From an uncultured euryarchaeote (GTDB taxonomy: Archaea; Thermoplasmatota; Poseidoniia; Poseidoniales; Poseidoniaceae): DNA of 52,982 nt. Shown piece by piece: positions 7,137 to 16,581 of this stretch. The notes below the pieces were generated by a model. The model had not been told where the DNA came from. It saw only the letters and a list, made by a program, of their open reading frames with translations, and did no database searches. Position 1 is the stretch's first letter. Each line of letters begins with the position of its first letter. The translations under genes and the position numbers were made by a program. The DNA lies in assembly GCA_937892945.1 (NCBI GenBank), contig CALBIL010000032.1:1-52982 (forward strand). The letters run 5' to 3'.

Positions 7137-8564
7137 TCACTCTTCTTCTTCCAACGCAATGATGAATTGAGCGAGCAATGGACGCAAGTCTTTGTCCAAT
7201 TTACCTTCCGATAGAAGAGAAACCACATTTGATGCAATTGAGTTCTGCTCACCAAGAGCAGCAGCTGCTGAAAGAATAATCTCGATTTGGTCATCTGAAA
7301 CCTTGTTCTTTCGAAGAACACGTTGCGATGCAACACGCCCAGCAATGAGTGTTATGTGATGGTCGGAATATCCCAGCAAGTGTTGTAATTGGTTCAAGGA
7401 TTGGCTTTCAAAGTTGGAGATCTTACCATCACGGATGGCATCAATCCATGCTTCATCAATCGAGGGAGCACGTTCCGACATGAGAATGGAAAAGGGGCGT
7501 GTTGCTTCGATATTCTCTAAAACGATCTTGATGATTACAGCAAATGGAACTGCCAGTATCATTCCGAGAATCCCCCAACCGGCGAAAGAGATAGCAGTCA
7601 CGAGCAGAAGGAGCACTGGAGAAAGGTCAAGGGCCCGACCTGCCCATTTGGTCTCAATGATTTGCCCCCAAATTTGCTGGTTAGCAAGCAGTAGGAGCGT
7701 TAACAGAATCAATGTATTCGGTTCCAAGAGAATGAGCCCGAGAATAATTGGAGGGACCGTTGCAATCAACGAACCAATGTAAGGTACATAGTTGAACAGG
7801 AAGGTCAATAATGCCCAAGTAAACCACAAATCAATGTCAAAAGTAAGCATGATTAATCCTGCACAAAGTGCTGTACCTGCACCTACGCCGGTTTTTACGA
7901 TAATGTATGTGTTCACACTTGATTCAATTTTAGAGCGGATGATTTGCACTTTTTCATTTCCTCCATCTGGCCAAGCCCTTTCGATTCGACCCGGTAGCAA
8001 ACTTGCTTCAAAAATGATGAAGATAAGGAAAAACATCACGGTGATACTGGTTGTGATGAAACCCCCTACATTCGCCAGCATACCTAATGCTACATCGGAG
8101 AGTTTTTGTTCATCTTCGAGAAGACCCATTGCGGCAAGATCTTCAACAAGTGTGCTGTTTGTGGTTTCATCATCATCGCTCAACATTGCACCCATAAGCG
8201 GTGATTGTTTGATTTCACTCCATCTCTGTTCGAGTTGAGTATTGTACAAATCCATTTTATCTTCATCTTGAACTAAATCATTGGCTTGTTGGAAGGCAAC
8301 AAATGAAGCTGCTGTCACAACCATCAGTGTGAAGAGAACCATGGTGAGGTACGATAGAATGAGTGGAAAGCCATTGTTTGAAAGCATGTCTGAACCGGGC
8401 TTGAGGACAAAATAAATCCCGAGAGCAATGAAAAATGGTTGGAGGACACCTTTGAGAACAATCAGCCAAATAACCATCAATGTGATGAGTAAAGAAATGT
8501 AAGCAAAGGTCGAAACTCGACGATTAAATCGACCTGAATCCCATGCAGGTGAGGCGACTTCCAT
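7137..8564 (-). CDS. AI-2E family transporter
   Basis: A polytopic membrane protein of the PF01594 type. Helices cluster in two N-terminal pairs (about residues 15-60 with WLIVLKGVLQPFFIALGIYF), one at about 70-90, then a soluble loop. A C-terminal helical block follows with FITTSITVMFFLIFIIFEA, LLTFLFNYVPYIGSLIATVPP, GQIIETKWAGRALDLSP and GWGILGMILAVPF. FNYVPYIGS and the GxxxAVP segment near the end are family hallmarks. A cytosolic tail of about 120 residues follows. Family members export small molecules or exchange Na+/H+; the substrate is not predictable. I start at the ATG giving MEVASPAW (475 aa, 40 nt after the upstream MFS stop). A longer frame reaching 8642 would overlap that gene by 38 nt. 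It forms an operon with the MFS gene. Confidence 0.85.
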   Translation of the reverse strand: MEVASPAWDSGRFNRRVSTFAYISLLITLMVIWLIVLKGVLQPFFIALGIYFVLKPGSDMLSNNGFPLILSYLTMVLFTLMVVTAASFVAFQQANDLVQDEDKMDLYNTQLEQRWSEIKQSPLMGAMLSDDDETTNSTLVEDLAAMGLLEDEQKLSDVALGMLANVGGFITTSITVMFFLIFIIFEASLLPGRIERAWPDGGNEKVQIIRSKIESSVNTYIIVKTGVGAGTALCAGLIMLTFDIDLWFTWALLTFLFNYVPYIGSLIATVPPIILGLILLEPNTLILLTLLLLANQQIWGQIIETKWAGRALDLSPVLLLLVTAISFAGWGILGMILAVPFAVIIKIVLENIEATRPFSILMSERAPSIDEAWIDAIRDGKISNFESQSLNQLQHLLGYSDHHITLIAGRVASQRVLRKNKVSDDQIEIILSAAAALGEQNSIASNVVSLLSEGKLDKDLRPLLAQFIIALEEEE

Positions 8565-8604
8565 ACTTCCGGGGAAGTGTTCGTCCTCTTGATTGTTTAG
8601 GCGA

Positions 8605-9969
8605 CTATTCACCTTCAAGAAGAGAAGTTTCTGTTTCTTCATCTAAAGCAGGCAAACGGAATGCCAAAAGCGATGCAATCAGCATCATTATGCCACATAA
8701 ATGAAAGGCAGTGTGGTAATCAAAGGGCCAATCGCCTGAAGCGGTTAACGTCCAAACTAAACCACCTGTGAGAGGTCCGAGAATTCGAGCGAATGCACCG
8801 AGAGATTCTTGCGCCCCCATCACAATACCAAGTTCATATCCGTTGGATTTTGCAATACGAGTCAAAAAGGAGGAAGATGAGGGTTGAAAGATTCCATTGC
8901 CAATGGCAATAAGAACAGCGACAACCAAAACATGAGCCCATGCGCTTTCAGCTTGCGTATAGGGGACCAGCACCAAACCAAGACCTGTGATTGCACTGGC
9001 CATGGGGATAAGGCGCCGTGAACCAAATCGCCGTGAAAGTGGGCCAATGAGAAATCCTTGTGTCACAATTCCAGTGATTCCAATCATCGCAAAGACACGG
9101 CCATTATCTGCTTCAGAGAAACCAAGTCCGCCATCGGCAATACCCATTTCAGTGTAGAGAATGAAAACTGCATGCATAATCGTAAACCCGAATGTGAACA
9201 ACATTGAAACCCAAATTACCACTGATATGTTGTTGGCTTTGAGCATTGAAGCTGAATTCTTCATAATCCCTACCATCCCCTTGATCCATGGTTCTGGTGT
9301 TTTCTGTGTTCGTGATTCAACAGGGAGTGATTCTGGGAGTGAACGGAATGCAATAAGTAAAGAAAAAATAGACAGAGCGCTAGCAACTGCACACGGTAAA
9401 AGATACGGATGCGTATCGAAAATGGTGTTTTGAAACAAATCCCAGCGTGCTGCTGGGTTTGATAATTCGCCTCCAATAAAAGGACCAAAGGTAAACCCAA
9501 GTCCAAATGCTGCACCGATGATACCCATTCGAGTTGCCAGTTGTTGAGGTGTACTTACGTCCCCGATATAGGCACGAGCAACGGCAATGTTTCCGTTGAA
9601 TACGCCTGCAAGGAATCGAGCAATGAAAGCGATGATAAGCGTATTTGCAAGCCCAAACATGGTGAAAAAGACGGTATTACCAACCAAACCAACCATCAAA
9701 ACGGGGCGACGACCGATTCGGTCGGAAAGCGAGCCCCAAAACGGTGCAAACAAAAATTGGGCTGCGGAATACGAAGTCATCAGTAAACCAACCCACAGGC
9801 CTATGTTTGCAGTTTGGTTAGCGGGAGTCAAATCTTCGACCAAGTACGTCAAGAAAGGAATGACAATTCCGAACCCAATCAGATCAATCATCGTCACAAG
9901 GAAAAGAACGAGTAAGGCACCTTTGCCTGCATCGCGAACCGAGGACGGCTCCGTTGAAGTCTGTTCCAT
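8605..9969 (-). CDS. MFS transporter, TetA-like
   Basis: A 454-aa twelve-helix major facilitator. Motif A between helices 2 and 3 is intact (GSLSDRIGRRPVLM), and the second-half copy is degenerate (GPLSRRFGSRRLIPM). DLIGFGIVIPFLTYL in helix 1 is typical of the drug:H+ antiporter-1 branch related to TetA, and GAAFGLGFTFGPFIGG in helix 5 is the antiporter motif C region. A role in proton-driven export of a small molecule is inferred; the substrate cannot be read. The ATG giving MEQTSTEPS is preferred over one 42 nt upstream, which would add a short polar leader. It precedes the AI-2E family gene in the same direction. Confidence 0.88.
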   Translation of the reverse strand: MEQTSTEPSSVRDAGKGALLVLFLVTMIDLIGFGIVIPFLTYLVEDLTPANQTANIGLWVGLLMTSYSAAQFLFAPFWGSLSDRIGRRPVLMVGLVGNTVFFTMFGLANTLIIAFIARFLAGVFNGNIAVARAYIGDVSTPQQLATRMGIIGAAFGLGFTFGPFIGGELSNPAARWDLFQNTIFDTHPYLLPCAVASALSIFSLLIAFRSLPESLPVESRTQKTPEPWIKGMVGIMKNSASMLKANNISVVIWVSMLFTFGFTIMHAVFILYTEMGIADGGLGFSEADNGRVFAMIGITGIVTQGFLIGPLSRRFGSRRLIPMASAITGLGLVLVPYTQAESAWAHVLVVAVLIAIGNGIFQPSSSSFLTRIAKSNGYELGIVMGAQESLGAFARILGPLTGGLVWTLTASGDWPFDYHTAFHLCGIMMLIASLLAFRLPALDEETETSLLEGE

Positions 9970-10051
9970 ACTTTGCCCACTACCACTTTCTTTTAGTATG
10001 CCATGTATCAATATTCAAGCGATTGAACTGTATTGTATCCAAAGGATAAGT

Positions 10052-12127
10052 TCAAGCTGAAGTCGTCTTGCTTGGAAGAGGTGTCAAACGGTCGATAACT
10101 GCGCTTAGACGCTCGACTAAACCTTCTTTCTCAGCATGTTTGATGAGGGCGAACTCCATGACTTCATCGAGTGAATCAACGGGTACTACGGTCACCATCT
10201 TCTCGTATTTCTCATCCAAGAGAACGTCTTGCATATTGGCTCGAGGAATAACGATAGTTTTGATTCCAGAACGTGCAGCGGCTTCGATTTTAGCTGTGAC
10301 GCCACCAATAGGTAAAACTTCACCGCGGACCGAAAGTGAGCCGGTCATTGCCAGATTTTGATGAATCGGGATGTTTTCAAGAGCAGAAATAATAGCTGTT
10401 GCGATGGTAATTGAGGCTGAATCGCCATCGACTCCATGTGTATCAACAAATTGGATGTGGATATCATAATCAGAGATGTTCTTCCCAGTCAATTTCTTGA
10501 TAACTGCACTGACATTGGTTACACTTTCCTTTGCCAGGTCCGAGAGTCCACCAGTGGCATGTATTTTCCCGCCACCACCTTGCGAGGGGGTAACAAGCGC
10601 TTCAACAGGAAGCATAATTCCACTGAAATCAGAAAGACCAGAATTGGCTCCAAGTACGGCAAGACCATTGACTCGGCCAACACGTTCTCCTGAATTAACC
10701 ACCATTGCGTAATCTTGACGACGTTCGATCATTCGGTCAGCAACTTGTTGTTCAAGTGGCTTGGCAATGTTACGTGCACCAAGGACATGGGCTGCTGTAG
10801 CGACTGGTGCGCCTTCTTCCATAGCCAAGTCTCCAGCAATTCGAACTAATCCACCGAGTTCACGCAATCGAAGTGAAAGTTTTCCACGACGACCAGCACG
10901 GCGTTGAGCCTCACGAAGGATAATAGCGACTGCAGATTTATCGAAGTGAGGAATCTCACGTGAAGTTCCCATGTCACGGCGTACTTCTTGTGCAATAAAT
11001 CGAATGAGTCGACGACGGTTTCGGGCAGTGTCCGGCATTTCGGAATTCACGTACACTTCATATCCGTAACCTCGAATTCGACTTCGAAGGGCAGGATGCA
11101 TACCCTGAATGGCATCGAGGTTACCCGCTGCAATTAATATGAAATCACAAGGAACCGGTTCGGTCTTGGTCAATGCACCCGATGAACGCTCTGAGCGACC
11201 AGAGATTGGGAAGGCTCGCTCTTGCATTGCAGTGAGCAAGGCTTGTTGCTCCTCAAGGCGGAGCAAATTGACTTCATCAATGTAGAGTACACCTTTGTGA
11301 GCACGATGAATTGCACCAGGCTCAACACGGTCATGCGCTGGAGTTTCCATACCACCCGATTGGAACGGGTCGTGACGTACGTCCCCAAGAAGTGAACCGG
11401 ACAAGGTAGCAGTTGCATCGACAAATGGTGGCAATGCCTTACTGTCATGCTTCACCAATACTTTGGGAATTCGGCTTTCATCACCAGAACTCAATCGGCC
11501 ACGAATAAACATGTAACCGAACATAAGTAGGAATCCACCAAACAACAAAGTGAGTATATCACCGCTTTGAATGGTCGCAATAACAAGAAGGAAACCAACT
11601 GCTGCAAATGCGATGAGGAGCATCTTTTGCGAGCGTTCCCTTTGAGTGCGCATCGATTCTTTCTGAAGTTTAACAATACGATCGCCTCGGCCAGCAGGAA
11701 CTGAACGAACACGAGGTTCATTCTCATCGTCTTCATTTGGGTAAATGAGAAGGTCTTCAAGAGATTCTTTTGGAAGCAAGTCAGTCATTGAACGGGCAAG
11801 CATCGATTTCCCAGTTCCGGGGTCACCAATCATCAGCATGTGGCGGCGTTGCTCAGCTGCTTTTTTTATGACAACAGAGCCTGCTTCTTGTCCAATCACT
11901 TGGTCAACGAGACGATCCGGAATGGGTACATCTTCAGTTGAAATGAAATCTACGGTCTGAATCCATTCATCAACACTGAGTGAGACAATGTCATCCGAAT
12001 CTGGACCTGGTTCTGGAGCCCAAATAGTGATTTCTTCAATGTCCTCTGAAACAGGTACATCTTCATCGGTGAGTTGATTCTTGAACTCATCGAAAGGCGA
12101 ATCTTCAGTCACATCAGTGTCGCTCAT
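10052..12127 (-). CDS. lonB: archaeal membrane-anchored ATP-dependent protease LonB
   Basis: The 691-aa hexameric AAA+ protease anchored to the cytoplasmic membrane degrades misfolded and regulatory proteins. Walker A is GDPGTGKS (101-108). Two helices inserted in the ATPase domain (about 168-187 and 190-207) give the anchor that distinguishes archaeal LonB from bacterial LonA. Walker B/sensor region is [10 protein letters not shown] (280-289). The protease domain holds the Ser-Lys dyad Ser570 (GVDGDSAS) and Lys613 ([10 protein letters not shown]), 43 residues apart as in other Lon proteins. The N-terminal 60 residues are acidic and longer than usual. It is transcribed alone, followed after 40 nt by the MFS gene start region. 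Confidence 0.97.
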   Translation of the reverse strand: MSDTDVTEDSPFDEFKNQLTDEDVPVSEDIEEITIWAPEPGPDSDDIVSLSVDEWIQTVDFISTEDVPIPDRLVDQVIGQEAGSVVIKKAAEQRRHMLMIGDPGTGKSMLARSMTDLLPKESLEDLLIYPNEDDENEPRVRSVPAGRGDRIVKLQKESMRTQRERSQKMLLIAFAAVGFLLVIATIQSGDILTLLFGGFLLMFGYMFIRGRLSSGDESRIPKVLVKHDSKALPPFVDATATLSGSLLGDVRHDPFQSGGMETPAHDRVEPGAIHRAHKGVLYIDEVNLLRLEEQQALLTAMQERAFPISGRSERSSGALTKTEPVPCDFILIAAGNLDAIQGMHPALRSRIRGYGYEVYVNSEMPDTARNRRRLIRFIAQEVRRDMGTSREIPHFDKSAVAIILREAQRRAGRRGKLSLRLRELGGLVRIAGDLAMEEGAPVATAAHVLGARNIAKPLEQQVADRMIERRQDYAMVVNSGERVGRVNGLAVLGANSGLSDFSGIMLPVEALVTPSQGGGGKIHATGGLSDLAKESVTNVSAVIKKLTGKNISDYDIHIQFVDTHGVDGDSASITIATAIISALENIPIHQNLAMTGSLSVRGEVLPIGGVTAKIEAAARSGIKTIVIPRANMQDVLLDEKYEKMVTVVPVDSLDEVMEFALIKHAEKEGLVERLSAVIDRLTPLPSKTTSA

Positions 12128-12209
12128 AGATATCCCTCCGCGTCGCTCCCCTTTATGGGTTTACAATCGACCATGTTTGAACATGGGCCAAATCTCCCCA
12201 TTGAGAACA

Positions 12210-15200
12210 TCAAAGTGTTCCGTCAAGGTATTGTTGACCGTAGTAAGACCATTGCTCAGCAGTCCATCCCGCAGGAAGGCCGCCAGAAGGCAATGGTGGG
12301 CCAGCAAGTGGAGGTGCTGGTGCAATTGCTACAGGTTGTTGGAACATCTCTTGAGTTCCACCGTACATTGAATTTGCAACGGAGTCACCAGCAGGAACCA
12401 TATTTGGGTTCCATGCAGTGTCGTTCCAAGCATCAGGCTTTTCACTGCCTCGGCTACGTCGAGTAATCATCAAGGTAAGCAAAAGACCGAGGAGAATTAC
12501 TCCACCAATAATGCCAATCAATGTTAGGTTCAATTCACTTGAATCAGTGAGTGTGTTCGTACCTGATTGTGAATCATTAATACACTCAGCCCGAGGATCA
12601 TCACATGCTGTTTCAAGTTCAACTTCGACGGCAGTCAGTTTCACTTCGAGTGAAGAAGTGTCATCTCCCTCAACCGCAGATTCAATCTGGGCCATAATCT
12701 CAGCTTTTTCTGCTGTCAAATCTTCAAGATAATCGGTGAACATTGCATCATCCATGTCTTCAATGGCTGGAAGTTCTTCAGTAATGTTCCACTGTGTAGT
12801 GGACATCGTCTTGTATTCTGAAGCCCCATCAGATGCAACAATCGAGAGTTGGTAATAATCCTTGTATTGTGAACCATCTTCACGAGCAAAGCCTTCATCG
12901 ATTACCGAAGGAATAAGCAATTTGTTGTTCCAGCTTGTGGCGGACTGTGACACATCTAAGTTTTCTTGGAAAGAACCGTCGCATGTACCTGTTAATTTAC
13001 TGCAAACATTCCATGTCACAGAGATGTAAGTGAAGATAGGTGCAACCGGGGTGAGTTTCATTGTAACCGTTGGTGTTTGACCAATGTACAGGTCCTCAAG
13101 GCCTACAAACATGTATCCACTTCCATCGTCACTAAGTGAGAGGAGGAATGGGTAGGCATCGAAAACATCAACATTCATCACGTAGATATTGGTGTCGTAC
13201 TTGTCGATAACTGAAATAGTCACCGTCTGCATACCTGTGTTTTCAAATTGAAGAGTAAGGCTTCCATCGATGAAGCTGTATCTTGCAGCACCAGCTTCAG
13301 AGGATGAAACACTAATGAATGCTTCAGAAGCAGGATTATCTACATCGGTAACTCGACTGCTAAGGTCAACCACAAATTGTGTGTTACGCTTCAAAGTAAT
13401 CGTTTCGAGGTCGTCGAAAGGAGTAATACGAGGCGCATCATTAACAGGTTGAATATTGACGGTTAAGGTCGTATCAGAAGTCTTTACACCATCGCTTGCA
13501 CGAATTGTAAGGATTGCCACACCGTTTACATCATCATCCATTGTTTCAAAACCAATATTCTTTCCGTTGAGAGTGGCCATGATTGCTTCTTCATTGGAAT
13601 TGCTGACCAGTTCAAGAGTCAGAGTACTGGCATCAGCTGGTTGCCCTGAATCATCGGTGTCTTTGAGATATGGGAGAAGAGCCAACAGCCCGCTTCCACC
13701 TTCAACGACTGATTGTGTCGGCAAACCGACCCATCTTGGCTGTCCATTTTCAATGACGTTAAAGAGTAAAGTTCCGTAAGGTAGCTCACCTGTAGCAGAG
13801 TAATCTCCTCCATCATCCACTTGAACTTCTATGCCTTGTTGACCAATAGGGCAAGCATTGAGTTCGGTCCCTTGGAAATTGACTTCCAATTCTTTAGTCG
13901 ATGCGTGCCATGCGACAAAGGATTCTGATGAGGATGTAACGATAAGGTTCTCAAGAGAAGTTTCTGGGTCAACGATGTGTCCAGCCATGGAAACCAAAGT
14001 GGGGGTGTTGCACATGACGGACGGAATCGGGTCTGAAATGACTTGAGGTAATCCGTTTTGGAGTTCAAATCCAGAGTTCCCGGTCGTAACCATCCATGAA
14101 CCAGTTTGTCCACGTGAATCAACAGCTTGTGCCCGAATGTCATACCATCCGGCAGACATGACTGAAGTTGGAGTCACAACATATTCTCGACCTTCATTTG
14201 TCGTTCCTGTGTAGACAACATTTTGCCCACCAGAAACAGCACTGCTGGTCCATTGGTTGAGGCCGGTAGGTGACACTTCGATGTTGAAGGTAATTGAATC
14301 TGTGGTGTCAAGAGTATCGTCTGGGTCAGCCTTCGCTAAAATAAGGGCATGGCTACTACGATCAATGGATTGATCACCCATGACTTGTGGTTTCTTTGAA
14401 ACAGGAGGGCGATCTTGGTCGATTTCTTTCATACCGACGTTATTGGCACCGTTTCCATCAGCGATTAAACCGGTTAATCGAGCACCAAAGGTGTTCTTCC
14501 AGCCGCTCGAGAGTGAGGAGGTATCAAAGGTCGTTTGAGCAGTTTGAGATGAAAGTGAGTTCAAGTTGTTCAATGCAACCGAACTAATGGATACTTCATT
14601 CACTCCATCCTTGTAGAAGAATTGAATTGTACCACCATCGGTATAGTCCAGGTCACCTACATTGGCTGCAGTTACATCAAGAGTGATAGTATCACCAATG
14701 ACAAAGCCACTGTTGGATGAAGATGGATTCGTTACGGTAACAGTCGAGATGGCAAGGTCCAATACAGGAGCCATAGTTGAGTCGGCAGCAGCGTACACAT
14801 CAGCTTGGAAAGAAGTGGTACTCCAAGTGGAATACAATGCAGCTACAGTGTTCATGTTACTTGCTCCGCCGTTTACCAAGCTTGTTGGGACGGTCCAGGT
14901 TTTTACTGCTTGGCCGGAATTGAGGTTCACTGTTTCAAAGCCAGTTCCGCTTCCGACGTTACCGCCGTTGTGAGCATAAGCACCGCTGTTGAGAAGCCAT
15001 GCTTCCCAGCAATTGTGACCCTTTGAGTTGTCAGCATAAACGTGTGAATTGCAGACTTTTTCAGTGACTGCAGCGTAAAGTGTGATACTTGAAGGCGCAG
15101 TCCCTGAGCCGACGTAACTTGCACTGACTGAAACATCAACGGTTCCGTCACCGTTGTCAATTTGAGTGACAGACATCGAGTAATCCGCTGCTGTGCTGTG

Positions 15201-15653
15201 CATGTTTCCGCCGCTTGTGATGAATGAGTCCCAACATGTGTTTGAACCGCAACCAGTATTCAGTGTTGCATCACCAAAAGAGGTCTTTGGTGCTCCGCCA
15301 GATTCACCAAGGTGTTGAACACCGTAGATAGGCGCAATGTTTCCAGATTCTGCATCTGCAGTATTGCCGAAACTTTGACTATGGTAGGAGATGTAGACGT
15401 ATCGGTCAGGCAAGGAGGTCTTTGCTTGGTCGTGTGCAGGACTTCCGAATTGATAGCAGTAGCCACAGTTATCAGAAGTGACATATTGTGCGAAAACAGT
15501 ATGACCAGGGTCATTTGGAGCATTTTGAATCATCAATTCTTCCAACGGATCGGGTTCATTTTCAGCATTCATTTCATTGGTAAAACCAATCATAAGACTA
15601 CTCAAAAAGAGCAGTACAAGCGCAGGGGCAAGAAGGCGAGTAGTCATCTTCAT
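12210..15653 (-). CDS. secreted membrane-anchored protein with thioredoxin-like CxxC domain and Ig/cadherin-like repeats
   Basis: About 1147 aa. The ATG giving MKMTTRLLAPALVLLFLSSL is chosen because it puts a signal peptide at the N-terminus and has GGTGA just upstream; a frame 39 nt longer exists. Residues about 45-200 look like a thioredoxin-fold/Omp28-type domain: QYVTSDNCGYC with the pair Cys63/Cys66, then SYHSQSF and the cis-Pro-like GGAPKTSFGD. After this come CARDB-like and cadherin-like beta domains (VTVTNPSSSNSGF, PVNDAPRITPFDDLETITL). A Lys/Glu helical stretch follows, then a transmembrane helix LTLIGIIGGVILLGLLLTLM with an RRSRG stop-transfer. The tail is Pro-rich and cytosolic, ending in GWTAEQWSYYGQQYL. 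Probably a cell-surface protein with a redox or disulfide function; this is inference. Confidence 0.75.
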   Translation of the reverse strand: MKMTTRLLAPALVLLFLSSLMIGFTNEMNAENEPDPLEELMIQNAPNDPGHTVFAQYVTSDNCGYCYQFGSPAHDQAKTSLPDRYVYISYHSQSFGNTADAESGNIAPIYGVQHLGESGGAPKTSFGDATLNTGCGSNTCWDSFITSGGNMHSTAADYSMSVTQIDNGDGTVDVSVSASYVGSGTAPSSITLYAAVTEKVCNSHVYADNSKGHNCWEAWLLNSGAYAHNGGNVGSGTGFETVNLNSGQAVKTWTVPTSLVNGGASNMNTVAALYSTWSTTSFQADVYAAADSTMAPVLDLAISTVTVTNPSSSNSGFVIGDTITLDVTAANVGDLDYTDGGTIQFFYKDGVNEVSISSVALNNLNSLSSQTAQTTFDTSSLSSGWKNTFGARLTGLIADGNGANNVGMKEIDQDRPPVSKKPQVMGDQSIDRSSHALILAKADPDDTLDTTDSITFNIEVSPTGLNQWTSSAVSGGQNVVYTGTTNEGREYVVTPTSVMSAGWYDIRAQAVDSRGQTGSWMVTTGNSGFELQNGLPQVISDPIPSVMCNTPTLVSMAGHIVDPETSLENLIVTSSSESFVAWHASTKELEVNFQGTELNACPIGQQGIEVQVDDGGDYSATGELPYGTLLFNVIENGQPRWVGLPTQSVVEGGSGLLALLPYLKDTDDSGQPADASTLTLELVSNSNEEAIMATLNGKNIGFETMDDDVNGVAILTIRASDGVKTSDTTLTVNIQPVNDAPRITPFDDLETITLKRNTQFVVDLSSRVTDVDNPASEAFISVSSSEAGAARYSFIDGSLTLQFENTGMQTVTISVIDKYDTNIYVMNVDVFDAYPFLLSLSDDGSGYMFVGLEDLYIGQTPTVTMKLTPVAPIFTYISVTWNVCSKLTGTCDGSFQENLDVSQSATSWNNKLLIPSVIDEGFAREDGSQYKDYYQLSIVASDGASEYKTMSTTQWNITEELPAIEDMDDAMFTDYLEDLTAEKAEIMAQIESAVEGDDTSSLEVKLTAVEVELETACDDPRAECINDSQSGTNTLTDSSELNLTLIGIIGGVILLGLLLTLMITRRSRGSEKPDAWNDTAWNPNMVPAGDSVANSMYGGTQEMFQQPVAIAPAPPLAGPPLPSGGLPAGWTAEQWSYYGQQYLDGTL

Positions 15654-15742
15654 GACTTCACCACGACAGAGACAGTATATGAAACCCTCCATTTGCGGTG
15701 AGGAAACACACGTTCGTCAGAAGATGCATTTGAACCCCGGAT

Positions 15743-15751
15743 GATTATATT
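15743..15751 (+). promoter_or_regulatory. TATA-like element of trmI
   Basis: GATTATATTT lies about 44 nt before the ATG at 15792. It falls inside the first codons of a longer possible reading frame starting at 15741, which argues that the real translation start is 15792. Confidence 0.4.
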
Positions 15752-15791
15752 TCAACGGCAAGGTTTAGACTGTCAAGTGAGTGCCCGAAAC

Positions 15792-16580
15792 ATGAACCAA
15801 TCGCAGTGGTCCGCTTTTATCGAAGGCGAAGGAAAAGTTCACATTATCGAACTCATACCAGGTGTTCGTAAAATAAAAGGATTGGGTGTTTTGGATGCAT
15901 TTGAAACGTTTTCTAAAATAAAATTTGGTGAAGAAGTTCTCGTCGGCCAGAAAATATTGTCTCGCGTTCCTTTACGGTTACCGGAATTAAGTAAGGGCAT
16001 GCTTCGCAGAGCCCAAACAATCAGTGCAAAAGATGCTGGATTCATGACCTCACGACTTGGGATCGGAGCAGAGGACAGAATTCTCGAAGCAGGGATTGGA
16101 AGCGGTGGGCTCTCGATGTATATTGCTCGGGTTCTCGGTAATTCGGGAATTCATGTTACGGTTGAGCCACGGAATGAACATGCCGAAGTTGCACTCGAAA
16201 ACCTTCGACGAGCAAAAGATGGATGGGGTGAATTTCCAACGCACCACCACATTGAAGGTGCAATTGAAGATGTGGTTGATCAAATTCAACTCGCATCTCC
16301 CGAATATGATGGCATCATCCTCGATTTACCTGAGCATACAAGTGCCATCGAGGCGGTTGCCCCACTGCTCAGTATTGGTGGACGCATCGCATGTTACTGT
16401 CCTGTAACAAGCCAACTTGAAGCCGCTTGGGTTGCATGTGAAGAATTCGGTTTTGAAATCGAATGGGCTGGTGAACTCATTGAACGGCAATGGGGTAAGG
16501 CATCAAAGGGTGGCATGAGGCCTGTAAATGGTCCATTTGGACACACTGCCTTTTTGCTCGTCGCTTATCGACGGAATTGA
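15792..16580 (+). CDS. trmI: tRNA (adenine-58-N1)-methyltransferase, TrmI family
   Basis: An S-adenosylmethionine-dependent tRNA methyltransferase that in archaea makes m1A at position 58 (and sometimes 57). The 262-aa protein has a small N-terminal beta domain (FIEGEGKVHIIEL). Then comes the family block MLRRAQTISAKDAGFMTSRLGIG, the SAM motif I ILEAGIGSGGLSMYIAR, the acidic post-I VTVEPR, and motif IV DGIILDLPEHTSA. The C-terminal substrate region WGKASKGGMRPVNGPFGHTAFL is typical of TrmI/GCD14. The SAM loop has one substitution (GIGSGG for GTGSGA). The gene is divergent from the CxxC surface protein and converges on the SGNH surface protein with only 1 nt between stops. The start is chosen as explained for the upstream TATA element. 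Confidence 0.88.
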   Translation: MNQSQWSAFIEGEGKVHIIELIPGVRKIKGLGVLDAFETFSKIKFGEEVLVGQKILSRVPLRLPELSKGMLRRAQTISAKDAGFMTSRLGIGAEDRILEAGIGSGGLSMYIARVLGNSGIHVTVEPRNEHAEVALENLRRAKDGWGEFPTHHHIEGAIEDVVDQIQLASPEYDGIILDLPEHTSAIEAVAPLLSIGGRIACYCPVTSQLEAAWVACEEFGFEIEWAGELIERQWGKASKGGMRPVNGPFGHTAFLLVAYRRN

Positions 16581-16581
16581 A

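Noticed and set aside
7137-10011. Quorum-sensing or drug-resistance role for the transporter pair
   Set aside because: The AI-2E name is historical, and MFS substrate cannot be read from sequence; only the families are supported.
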